This document shows positions 26,045 to 38,964 of a stretch of 64,000 nucleotides of DNA, piece by piece. Made by a program: the position numbers and the translations under genes. Origin of the DNA: Capsaspora owczarzaki ATCC 30864 (lineage: Eukaryota; Opisthokonta; Filasterea); the NCBI RefSeq assembly GCF_000151315.2, contig NW_011887294.1, positions 1,216,601 to 1,280,600 of the forward strand, in the 5' to 3' direction. The notes under the pieces were generated by a model. That model did not search any database and was not told the DNA's origin. It was given only the letters and a program-made list of their open reading frames with translations. Position 1 is the stretch's first letter; every line of letters starts with the position of its first letter.

Positions 26045-26332
26045 GAACATCTTGATTTTTTTTTTCGTTTTTTGTCGGCCTGCCTTGTCTTTCACGATGT
26101 CCTGGTGTTAGAGCAGTGAACACGATTTGGCTACTTTGCACACTTGTACTTGTACGACAATGCTCACACGAGAAATGAACACAGTCGACACACACAAAAA
26201 CACCAATCCATGCACAGACACGTTGAATTGTACACTACACCCACAAACTCTCCCAACGACACAAACACACAGGTGCACACTTGAACACGCACAAACACAT
26301 GCAACACAGTGAGGACGGCCGAAGATCGCTTT

Positions 26333-28738
26333 TCAAACATCCGAATGCGCTTGTGCCAACAGCTGCTGCGCTTCCTGCCGCTCTGCTTTCGCGGCGGCAA
26401 GCTCGCGCTCGGCCTCGGCAAGCTTCTCAGTCGCCTCTTCCATCATCTTGTGCGCGAGATCGCGGGCAGCCTTCGCCTGGGCCATAAACTCCTTTGCCTT
26501 GGCATTCGCCTCCAGCGTCTCAGCACGGATTTCTGCGTCAGACCGGCTGTCCGCGTCGTGTGCATGCTCGTGCTCTTGCGGCTTTTTGAGTGCGACGCTT
26601 GGACGCTCTTTCGTCGCTGGCGCTGGTGCCGCTGCAGGTGCTGCTGCGGCGGCAGGTGGCGACTTGCTATCCTCGGATTTGGGCGAGTCGGTGGACTTGG
26701 CCAGTGGCCGAGGCACAGCTGGGCGAGGTGCAATGATGGGGATTGCCGATGCACCTGGTTGCCAACGCGAGGCCACACTGCCGCCGCTGCCACTACCACC
26801 TGCGGCAGGAGCGGGAGCGGCAGGGTTGCTGTCGGGACTGGTGACGGAAAAGTTGGCGCCAAAGGCCATTGTCTGAGGGCGCTTCGGCATGACGCGTGGC
26901 GCAGCCTTCTCGGAGGCCTCTGCCGTAGTGGCGGCGGCGGCGGCGGTGGCGGTGGTAGAGGCGGCTGCAGGCTTGTCGTCGTCCGCAGCCCGTCGTGATG
27001 CAAAGGCCTGTTCGAGGTCGATGGACTTTTTCTTGGGCAAGGGCGCCGGGGGCGACGCTTTGCTGGCTGCCGCGGCATCGGTGGTGGCTGCAGTAGTTTC
27101 GGGCTCAAAGATGCTCTTCTTTTTCGGGGCCGGAGCGGGAGGCTGCGCCTTGGTGGATGTTGCTTCGGGCGATGTGGTATCTGCGGCATCCACGGTGGGC
27201 TTCTTCTTGGGCATTGGCGCTGGTGCGCCCGCCTTGGCAGCTGCCGGCGCCTCCGTGGCGGTGGCGGAAGCTGCGGTGGAAGGCTCGGGAGATGCTTCTG
27301 TTGGCGAAGTCGGATCGATGGAAGCCTTGCGCAAAACACTCGGTTTGGTCAGTGAAGGTCGTGGGAGAACCGCCGGCGTCTTGGTGCTGTCAGACGAGTC
27401 CTTCGAGGAGGGTTCATCCTTGGCAACCTCGGACGGCTTGGTGAGGACTTCCGGCTTCTTGCTCGCAGCAATGGCAGCAGCGGTGGCCTCAGCTGCGCGG
27501 ACATGGGCAGGCTTCGGGGCGGGCGGCGGTGTATCGTCGTCGTCGTCAGAGTCTGCGCTTGGCACATAGGCGCTCACTGCGCGAGCACCGCCAATGCGGG
27601 TCGGAGGTCGCTTGCCCTTTTGTGCTGGCCGGGACTTGGTCAGGGAGGATAGTGGTCGGGTGGTGACATCCAGGAGATCCAGCGAGGTATTGGTTGAGGG
27701 TGTAGGGGCGCTTGATGGAGCAGCGGCTGGAGGAGCAGCAGCAGCAGCAGCAGCAGGCGTTGCGGCAGGCGTTGCGGCAGGTTGCTTGGGGCGTGGTGTT
27801 GGCCGAGGAGCTGCTTTTGGCGTCTCGGCGGATGCAGCCGCGGCGGCTGTCGGAGCAGGAGCCGCAGCCGAGGTTGAAGAAGACGAGGCCGCTGGTGATT
27901 CTGAAGATCCCGTAAATCGTGGCGCAGGGACGGGCGAGCGACCAGCCTTGGCTGGCGTTTCGCTGACATGCAGTTTGTCCGCCTCGGGAGCAGCAGCGTC
28001 TGCTGCAGTTGCCGTTGCTGACGGTGTTGCCTTTGTGCTTGCTTGATCCTTCTCGTCAGATTTGGCGTCCTCGTCGTCAGACAAGGCCGACTTGGGACGC
28101 GCAGCGGTCGCGGGTTTGGCAGCAGGCGCAGGCGGCCGAGCAGGCACATGTTTCTCCTTGGTCGCGGGCTCTGCAGCAACCGGGGCAGGGAAGGCGGGTT
28201 CCGCATTGCTATCGTCATCTGCAGCTGCCGACTTGGCTTTCCGCGTCGGCTTTGAGGGAGCCGGCGGCTTTTCCTTCTCAACGACGGGCTCTGGCGAGGA
28301 GACTGTTGCAGCAGCTTCCGCGGCACCGCTGTCGGCCTCGTCGTGGCTCATCGAGTAAGGGACCCGCGTGATCTTGCCAGACTGCAGGCCCTCGATGACG
28401 GTGGTGATGGCCTTGCTCCAATCGGTAAAATCGCGCTCGGTCTCGGCATGCACGTAGTAGTTTCGCTTCTTCTCCGAGTCCGGGATGAGCGTGTTGGTGA
28501 GCATAAACGTGGGCTTGCCCTTCTTTCCTTCGCTAGCCGGCGCTCGTTCACACGCATTGTACGTGTCGAGCGCAATGACGCCCTGCGGCTCCTTCTCGTC
28601 CATGTCCTTGTAGTAGAAGAGGTTTCCGCCATCGAGCACAAAGTACCGTCTCTGCCACTTTGCAAAGGCGCCCTTTCCACCGAGTTTCGTGAGGAATCCT
28701 GCGCGATCGGGCGACGCGAACGAGTCTGCTGCCGGAAG
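26333..28738 (-). CDS. PH-domain scaffold with Pro/Ala-rich linker and C-terminal coiled coil (5' exon unresolved)
   Basis: The main exon runs from an acceptor at 28738 to the stop at 26333 (about 801 residues). It opens with a PH domain: ASPDRAGFLTKLGGKGAFAKW, then RRYFVLDGGNLFYYKD, closing with TERDFTDWSKAITTVIEGL (the conserved PH C-terminal Trp). Roughly 550 residues rich in Pro, Ala, Ser, Lys and acidic patches follow, with repeated APxPKKK-type short motifs (about residues 400-560). The last ~80 residues form an Ala/Glu coiled coil. A phosphoinositide-binding membrane scaffold is expected. The ATG at 28639 would remove half the PH domain, so the true start is in an upstream exon I could not place; the frame is open to about 28973 without ATG. 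Confidence 0.82.
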   Translation of the reverse strand, partial: LPAADSFASPDRAGFLTKLGGKGAFAKWQRRYFVLDGGNLFYYKDMDEKEPQGVIALDTYNACERAPASEGKKGKPTFMLTNTLIPDSEKKRNYYVHAETERDFTDWSKAITTVIEGLQSGKITRVPYSMSHDEADSGAAEAAATVSSPEPVVEKEKPPAPSKPTRKAKSAAADDDSNAEPAFPAPVAAEPATKEKHVPARPPAPAAKPATAARPKSALSDDEDAKSDEKDQASTKATPSATATAADAAAPEADKLHVSETPAKAGRSPVPAPRFTGSSESPAASSSSTSAAAPAPTAAAAASAETPKAAPRPTPRPKQPAATPAATPAAAAAAAPPAAAPSSAPTPSTNTSLDLLDVTTRPLSSLTKSRPAQKGKRPPTRIGGARAVSAYVPSADSDDDDDTPPPAPKPAHVRAAEATAAAIAASKKPEVLTKPSEVAKDEPSSKDSSDSTKTPAVLPRPSLTKPSVLRKASIDPTSPTEASPEPSTAASATATEAPAAAKAGAPAPMPKKKPTVDAADTTSPEATSTKAQPPAPAPKKKSIFEPETTAATTDAAAASKASPPAPLPKKKSIDLEQAFASRRAADDDKPAAASTTATAAAAATTAEASEKAAPRVMPKRPQTMAFGANFSVTSPDSNPAAPAPAAGGSGSGGSVASRWQPGASAIPIIAPRPAVPRPLAKSTDSPKSEDSKSPPAAAAAPAAAPAPATKERPSVALKKPQEHEHAHDADSRSDAEIRAETLEANAKAKEFMAQAKAARDLAHKMMEEATEKLAEAERELAAAKAERQEAQQLLAQAHSDV

Positions 28739-29110
28739 CTGTCGTTGGATTTCAAAAAAAGCAAGTGTAGAAAGCGAGTGAGTGAGTGAGTGAATTGGTC
28801 GAGCGGAGCAGGGGTGACAAACGCCCAGAATATCAACGAATGAATGAATTGGGGGGGGGGAGTGCAGTATTGCACATCCTTTGCACGATCTGAGCGAGAG
28901 TTTCGGTGATGCACGAAACCGAGTCAGGCCAAGATGTGCTGGGGTAAAGAGAGGAAGGGCAAGCGATCAAAGCGCTCAGACCCGAACGCAACGACAGCCA
29001 GTCACGTCAGCCACAGCGGGAATGACGATTGTCGCGTAACCTGTGTCTGCTGTCTATGCATTGATCAGAGCAAAAGCTCGCGTTTCCAGATCGTAGAATC
29101 GACGAGACCA

Positions 29111-29148
<38 letters not shown>

Positions 29149-29811
29149 ATAAATAATAAAACAAAAAATCAATAAAAAAAAATAATGCAGAGCATAGCAC
29201 TTTGGGTTTCAGGCAAATATTATCTTGCGAACGCAGCCATGAGCAAAACGCACACACGCATCAAGATGTCAAGCGTCGCGCGATGATCCATGGCTGGCTT
29301 CATTTGCACCAAGACGGCCTTGACACGGAGCGAAACACAGTCGCAGAAAAGCCAAAAAAAAAAAAGAAAAAAAAAAAAAGGATGGTAGATTGCCAAACGC
29401 GCTCTCGTCAGTGACGGGCTGTCAAAGGGGGCTTCCAGCTCTCGTGTGTGTGATGGCTTCTTTCAAGGATGGCATTGGCGTGTGTACGTGTATGTGATTG
29501 TGGGTGGACGCGAGAGGGTGAACGAGAGGGCCGAAGAACAAAAACATGACTTACGCTCATTGCTGCGATTGGTTCAAAAAAAAGAAAAAGAAAAAAAAAA
29601 GAAATTGACTGAATCTGAACAATGTTTGGAAAAGACTTTGATACCAAAGATCGGGTGAAGAACACTGCTGAAATGGAGGGAGGGAGGGATGAATGGAAAG
29701 ACCAGCTGCAATTTGTGTTTTTTTTCTCTCTTGTTCGAACAACCAAGCCAAAAACATCTCACAACCGGCCAACAACTACAAACGCCACGGGACACGATCG
29801 AACAGTGTGAT
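28739..29811. other. Upstream region of PH gene; poly(A) tracts
   Basis: Should contain the missing first exon and promoter of the PH gene. Visible features: ten G at 28851-28860, 34 A at 29112-29145 (oligo-T on the PH gene sense strand), A/G tracts at 29357-29380 and 29577-29601. Nothing else could be supported. Confidence 0.55.
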
Positions 29812-32297
<2,486 letters not shown>

Positions 32298-32309
32298 GAT
32301 TTTGCCTTC

Positions 32310-32338
32310 AAAAAAAAAAAAGAAAGAAAAAAAAAAAG
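32310..32338. promoter_or_regulatory. Oligo(dT) tract on sense strand upstream of copine start
   Basis: A-rich on + (two A runs interrupted by GAAAG), hence T-rich on the copine coding strand, 13-41 bp upstream of its ATG at 32297. Confidence 0.45.
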
Positions 32339-32506
32339 AATGAAGCTGAGAAAGCAGTCACCCAAAAAAGCGCATTGATTATTGAAGAGACATATTCAAG
32401 TGTCAGCCAATACGCAGACAATCCAATCACTTGAGGCGAGTTCGCTGTGTGGAAATCCAAGCCAACGGACTACGACAGAATTGAAGCCGAGCTCCGGAAC
32501 ACTTGA

Positions 32507-34363
32507 TTACTTGTCAGAATCGTCGGGAAGCCAGAGACCCTAGCAAAAAAGAGACATGGTTAATACTTGCGCGCCGGGCGACGAACTGCATTTTGCGAGG
32601 GGAGGGGGGGGGGCGCAGAGAAAACCCATACCACTTCGCTGCTTGCGCTGGCCAGAGAGAATAACTTGGGGTTGAAGACCACGCACTCAACGGGGCCTGT
32701 GTGTCCTTGGAGTCGTGTCAGGAGGCGTCCCGTGGAGCTCGACCAGATCGACACACAACCATCGATGCCGCCTTTGGAGCGAAAAATGTTGTCGTCAGCA
32801 ACATCATCATTGTTGCAGCTTGCACCAGAACTTTGCATCAGCGCACTCACCACAAAATACAAACTGGCCATCGGGGGAAAAGCAGCCCTTGAGAAGAGCC
32901 GCACCATTTCCAGTGTTGGCAAGCACAGACTTGAGATCGCCAGTGTAGGCATCGACTAACAAGAGCGATCCAGGCCGCGTCGAAACAAGCAACAGCTTGC
33001 CGTCATTGCTAAACTGGATGTCAATCCATTCGCCGTGGTGCTGAATGTTGAACGTGCTGAATGGTCCCTGTGTGTTGCCGAGAGGGCAGAATGCAGCAAA
33101 CCCGCGCTCGAAATCAGTGCGTGGCGAAAGACAATCAACCATTTAACCCCCCCCTCTCCCCAAACGGCCCTACTCTGTTTCCTCACTTTTAAACACCCGC
33201 CGCAGCAGAATTGGACAACAACGCAACGACACGTACACGATCGAAAGTGCGCAAATCGTAGAGCTTGATCATTGACGACTCGATGCCTGCAGCAAACAAG
33301 ACACCCTCAGGGTCAAACGATACGATAGGTGCGCCGGATGTATGTAGAAGGCCCTGTGTAATCATCCAAATCAAACACAAGGTCATCAACCTAACGAGCG
33401 CATCAGCAATGCAGCAGTTCGCTCATGCTTTTTTTTTTCTACCTGTGTGTTGTTCGATCGCAAATCCCACAACCGAGCTGTGCCGTCGTAGGAACCAGTC
33501 ATAAACAGATCTTCTGATGGCGAGGTAGCGAGCGAGACGACTCTAACCAATAGAATGTCGGTGGAGGCGACGATGGGAAGTGAAAGTCACTGCTGTCAGA
33601 ATCTGGAGCTTCAGGTTTCCCCCTGTATAGTTTGTTACCTTTGAGTATGACCAATGAAATACCGCAAATACTTGTTGTCATGCAATGACAGATATCGGAT
33701 GGTGTCTACAATTCGAGCAGAAAAACTGTAAGTCGCCAACGAGCCGTCGCACCGACCTCCACATTCAAATGGAAAGCAGCCCATGCTTTTTTGTGTTGTT
33801 GATAGTCCATGACATGACAAAACAAACTGATATCGCTTGTCGGGAAGCGACTTACTATCAACCTTGTTGGACGCATGCAAGACCGACTTGGCGCCGTGTG
33901 CAAAGTGGATGAGGTCGCACCCGTACTTTTTGCTGTACAGCTTGGACTTGACTCTACCATCCATCACCAAAACCAAACAGCAATGGGTTGTTCACAAGCA
34001 TGAGACGTCGGGCTCGGTTCCAATGTGAGCTCAGTCAAACGAATCTAATACGACACAGGCTCCTCGCTCCCCACTGCTCTGCGGCCCCCCCCCCACCACC
34101 ACCACCACCCAACACTCCAAACAACAAGCTCATCAACACCGCTGCCTTGACTTCCCGCCTCAATGGTCTTGCAAATGGGAGATGAGCAACTCTCAAACGT
34201 ACTTTCCCTGCACGCAGTCGTAAATGTGGATGCTGTCGTCGTCGCTGCTCGTCACGCAGAGCTCTCCGCTGGGTGCCAGGCAAAGCGAATTCACACGCCC
34301 AGAGTTGTCTCGAAATCGCTTGGCGAGCTGGAGCGATCCGACATTTTCTGATGTGATTCGCAT
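32507..34363 (-). CDS. WDR82: WDR82/Swd2 WD40-repeat subunit of COMPASS
   Basis: Eight exons: 34363-34203, 33953-33856, 33705-33639, 33542-33443, 33353-33237, 33067-32851, 32771-32632, 32539-32507. Phases close exactly to 310 aa, against about 313 in animals. Diagnostic segments: [74 protein letters not shown] and the terminal LWLPDD. WDR82/Swd2 tethers SET1/COMPASS H3K4 methyltransferase to Ser5-phosphorylated RNA polymerase II and also acts with PP1/PNUTS in termination. An upstream ATG at 34405 would add 14 residues without homology, so 34363 is preferred. Seven short introns, and a 166-bp divergent promoter with the ABCG gene. Confidence 0.96.
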
Positions 34364-34529
34364 CTGTGCGTCTCGATTGAAAACGAAAAAGACTGCACAC
34401 TGCATTGTCCTAATTCTGCTGTCTCACGAAATCTATCAACCAAAAATGAGACGAGGCATCAGTCACTCTTATTGCCGCTTGTCTTGTAGTGTTGGATTTC
34501 GGTCTGAACAACACACAATTGAACAAAAA
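34364..34529. promoter_or_regulatory. Divergent promoter, WDR82 / ABCG transporter
   Basis: 166 bp between opposite start codons, so the regulatory DNA is shared. No TATA box is evident. Poly-A/T tracts are short here, unlike at most other promoters in the window. Confidence 0.55.
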
Positions 34530-37500
34530 ATGGCCATTGAGCCAAACCCAACGTTACCGGCAGCTGCCCAGCAAGCTCCCGTCGAACAAGATGCGCGGGA
34601 AAGGCTGGACAACGCCTCTGTGGGCTCAGGCAGCGCCAGTCGAGGTGGACCGGACATGAGCAAAGGGCCCATTGCCGTATTCAACGTGCCCAAGGAGAAA
34701 CAGGAACAAGAACACCAACGCCATGACAACGAGGCTGCCGCCGGTGTTGCGACCGAGATTGCGCCGGCCATGCCGTACATCTCAAGCTCGCCAGGTCCTT
34801 CATCAGGCGAGCAGTCGGGGGCGGAGGTGGATGCGGAGCAACAAGCCACAGTCGGCGAATTTCCAGGTCGACGTGCCGGTCTGAGCAGCACACTCCCTCT
34901 TGCTGCCGGCGAATTGCCGCCTCCACCCACCATCGCCGGGATTCGTCTCCACGAGGAGCCGGATGCAACTGGCAAAGGCGTTCCAAGTTCTGCCGGAGTC
35001 GTCGCTGTTGGAGCCGGTGCGGGTGACGGCGGCGGCAACGAGCAAGGCCGCGAAAGTTCCGACTCCGAGAACATGAACGCCAAACAGTCGGACGCGATGC
35101 GAAATGTGCTCAACCTGCCCGACCTGATCATTACGCTCCAGGATGTGAGTTACTGGATTCCGACACCGCGTCGCTCACTGAAGGAGCTGATGTCTCGGAA
35201 GAAGAAGCCGAGTTCGGGCCAAGTTGTTCCCGAGCGTCCCAAGCGCATCTATCTCCTCAACCACATCACCGGCACCATTCGGGTAAGCCGTTTCTGTCTG
35301 TAAAATGGTTTGAATTTACGATGCGTGTCAGGTGATCTCATTCAGTTGGGGTTGAGGCGGTTGGGTTGTTGTACTTTTGCTCAATCATTGTGGATTTTGT
35401 GTTTGATTTGTTTCTCGTTCCTTGTCGACAATAGCCGAAACAAATGACCATGCTGATGGGCAAGAGTGGTACGACATCGAGTGACCTGTTGTTATGGGCA
35501 ACGCGCCTTCATGCAAGTGCTCTTGTTCACTTACCGCGTGCGCCATGTTTGTTTGGGCTAGGTGCCGGCAAATCGACCCTTCTTGATGTCATTGCGGGCC
35601 GCAAGACTTTTGGCACGGTCGAGGGCACGCTGCTCTTCAACGGCCAGCCACGCCCGCACAACTTCCGTCGCTTGTGTGGATACGTTGAGCAGGTAAGGGA
35701 TACATCTTGCAAAGGCATGATGCTGTGCTGGGACGACTCAATCGCACTTGTTTTCCGTCAGACCGACACACTGATGCCAACACTGACCCCGCGCGAGCAC
35801 TTTTACTACACGGCACGATTGCGACTCCCGTCTTCTTTGGAGAAGGATGAGATCGACGATCATGTGAGTTCAGTCGTCGCAAAGCTGGGGCTTCAAGGAT
35901 GCGCGGACACGGTTGTGGGAGGATTGCGGCACCGCGGCATTTCCGGCGGCGAGGCCAAGCGTGTCAACATTGGCCTAGAGCTCATCACTTCGCCCAGTAA
36001 GTACACGCGCAGGAAACAGAGGATGAGCATGCGAGAGGTGTGGTGGTTTTTTTTTTTTGCTTTTTGTTTTTTTTCGTGGACTCGGGTCCTGAAACTTGCG
36101 GTTAATTCTTGCTATGGTTGAACAGCGGTCTTGTTCTTGGATGAGCCATCGTCTGGATTGGATGGTAAGACACCTAGCTGTCGTTCGAGTTCATCTTCAG
36201 CGCTTTGCTTGAAATGGAGCGTTGTTGAGACCACCAAGCAGCACTTACCTTAAGATTGGCATTCCTTTTTGGCTCAGCGACAACTGCATTTGACATTATG
36301 CGCGTCGTACGCAAGATTTGTGACGACGGCACTGGCGTCCTGTGTACGCTCCACCAACCAAGCCGTGAGATCTGGGAGTTGTTTCACAAGTGCGTTGTCC
36401 AACGAGTCGTGTGTGAAAGTTTGTGTGTGTGTGTGCTGACTGACCCTCCGACTCTTTCTGCCTTTTCTTCGATAGCCTCGTCTTGCTCTCCACGGGAGGT
36501 GTTGCTTTCTTTGGACCGACCAACCTTGCTGTGCCGTACTTTACCAGACTTGGATTTGAGTGCTTGCCCGGGAAAAATCCTGCCGAGTTTGTTTGTGAGC
36601 AGTGGTTTTTTGTTTTGTCCTCTGTTTGTGGAGATTTCAAGAACCTGCGCTATGGTCGCCAAAGCTCACTGAATGGCTTGATGTTGTCTTGCAGTGGACG
36701 TGCTGAACAGCACCACACCAACAGGCTACACCAGTGTTCGGGGCCCGCACGTCGATGACGAATTCTTTTTGAAACAGTACACTGACTCTCGCATGGCAGA
36801 GGAGCGCAACTACTCTGCTCTTGCTACGGCAGAGCAGGCGGCCGCCGAGGCAGCTGCACTCTCCGAGAAGGACTTGAACGAGACATTTCCGCTCTTTCAA
36901 AATTCTGCCCAGCACAACATGAAGGTGTTGCTGCAGCGCAGCGGCGTTCGCCTGCGACGTGACTCGAACTTTTACGTCAATCGACTGATCGTGCCGACCA
37001 TTGTTGCCCTCATCCTCTTGCTGCTCTACCTCGACAGTCCGTACGACATGTCGGGCATTCGCAATCGGCAGTCCATCATCATGTTGACCGTGACATTCTT
37101 CCTGATTGGAACCAACAGTCTGATTTCGTTGTGTAAGGCTTGATGATTGATGCTGATGATGATGATTGAAAGTTGAAACCGCTTGCGTCCTTTGTCTAAG
37201 GGGACGGACTCTCGTTTGCAGACATTGAAGACCGAATCTTCTTTACAAGAGAGCGCAATGCCGCTGCGTATCAAGTGTCTTCCTATTACCTTGCGACCAC
37301 GCTGGTCGAGCTCCCCATTGTCACGCTGAAAGCTTTCATATGGGTGACACTCGTCTACTGGACGGTGCCTTTCGATGAGACGGCGGACAAGTACTTTTTC
37401 TTCCTCGCAGTCGGCGTTGTGCTCGCGGATATCGGCATTGCCGCGGCACAGGTCAGTCGGCGTGGGGGTTTTTTGTTTGTTTGTTCTTGCGTTTTGGAAT

Positions 37501-38111
37501 GAGGCGTAGCAACGTGACCGGCATGCTCAAGCGGTTTGGCTTGTCGTAGTTTTTTGGGTTTTTCATTTCGACCTTGGAAAGCGCCGTTTCTGGAATGATT
37601 ATCTTTGCGCTCACGGCGCTCACATTCTCTGGTTTCTTCATCCGGTTTCAGGTGAGGAGCTGAGGTGTAGGCAGCGGCAGGAGTGCTGTGAAAAACAAAA
37701 AATACGGGTGATACTCATTGGCAAGGAAATGTTTGGTTCCACTCAATTCCTTCGCAGGACATTCCCGATGGTTGGATCTGGGCGTACTATATCTCTCCCG
37801 CGCACTACGCCATCGCAGCGCTTGTCATCAGCCAATTCGATGGCACAACTGCGTACTCACAAACCCAGACAGTCTGCTTGACGGGCGAGACCAACCTGAT
37901 CTGCCCTGCTCCCGGAAACAGCTCGTCGCCCATTCCCTGCACTGACCTCCTGCTTCCTTTGCCTTCCTCTGTCATTCTAACGCAACTCGGCGCCCAATCT
38001 GGCTTCTTCGGCTCCATCTGGCCAAACTTTGTGGCCCTCATCATCTTTTGGGTGATTTTCCGGGTGGCATCGTACTGCGCGCTTCGTTTCCGTCAACACG
38101 GCAGACGTTAA
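34530..38111 (+). CDS. ABCG-type half transporter
   Basis: Eleven exons: 34530-35282, 35435-35468, 35562-35692, 35762-35996, 36126-36164, 36278-36389, 36476-36594, 36695-37132, 37222-37451, 37550-37651, 37758-38111. Phases close to 848 aa. An N-terminal ~200-residue disordered, Ala/Gly/Pro-rich region precedes the nucleotide-binding domain: Walker A GKSGAGKST (split by an intron inside the loop), GYVEQTDTLMPTLT, ABC signature ISGGEAKR, Walker B VLFLDEPSSGLD and H-loop TLHQPS. Then a transmembrane domain with about six hydrophobic helices from residue ~590 and an external loop with Cys pairs before the last helix. NBD-TMD order marks the ABCG (White/BCRP) family; it should work as a dimer exporting lipids, sterols or xenobiotics. 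Substrate unknown. Confidence 0.94.
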
Positions 38112-38964
38112 ATTTGACGAGCGGCACGAACAAAGGGTTGGTCAATGTTCATTTCATGTGTCGTCGGATCCTTTTTGTTTTTTCGCATCAACGTGTCTTT
38201 AATGCGCACGATCTGGCTTGTTTTGGATGGGACTGTATTGGTGCGCACTTGTAAAGTAAAAATTGTTCCATTTTCGAAGAAACCACCAGGCAGTTTTCTG
38301 CGCAGCCGCCTCGCCGTATGCCTCTAAGCACGTTTCTAGAATGCAGCCTGCGATCGATCGTTGAAGTAGCGTGGCAGGAAGCTGGTTTTGAATGCTGCTG
38401 GTTGTTGCCAGACTCTAAACGCTTTTTGGCAATTTCAATTTCAGACAAGTCTTTGTGAGATCTTTGCCTTCCCCCCTACCCCCGTCCACTTCCAGATCAA
38501 CCTCCACGTTCATGCATATAATCCATGCAGAGCGTTGCGTCGATTGTTCCTGCTCAATTTCTGCACGCTGAGTGACCCGCGTTAACCAATCCAAATTGCT
38601 GCGCGAGATCTGCCCGTAACCAAGTGTTGAGGGGTTTTTTTTTTTTTTTTTTCAATTTTGATGTTTTGGATTTTATTTTTTTTTATTTTTTTTTTTTTTT
38701 ATGATTCGATCTTCAGCAAAAATTTCAATCTTTTTTTTTTTTTTTTTTTTTTTCGTTTCCATTCATTCCCCTCGTTCCGCTCGCCAGACTCGAACGCTTC
38801 TCTTCTTCTTCCTGCACGTTGCTCTTCGCCAGTGCCAGCTGCTCTCCTTCATTTCATCCTGGTACGCAGTTCCTGCGCGCTCGTGCCCGCGACGAAAGAG
38901 GAGAACCAGATCGCCAAAAACAACAAAAAAAATACATAAAAACCAGCAACAGCAGCAGTGTTGA
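38112..38964. other. ABCG 3' flank and formin upstream region with T tracts
   Basis: No gene seen. T runs on the formin coding strand at 38635-38652, 38671-38700 (with single A interruptions) and 38731-38753. The formin ATG is at 38965. Confidence 0.65.
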
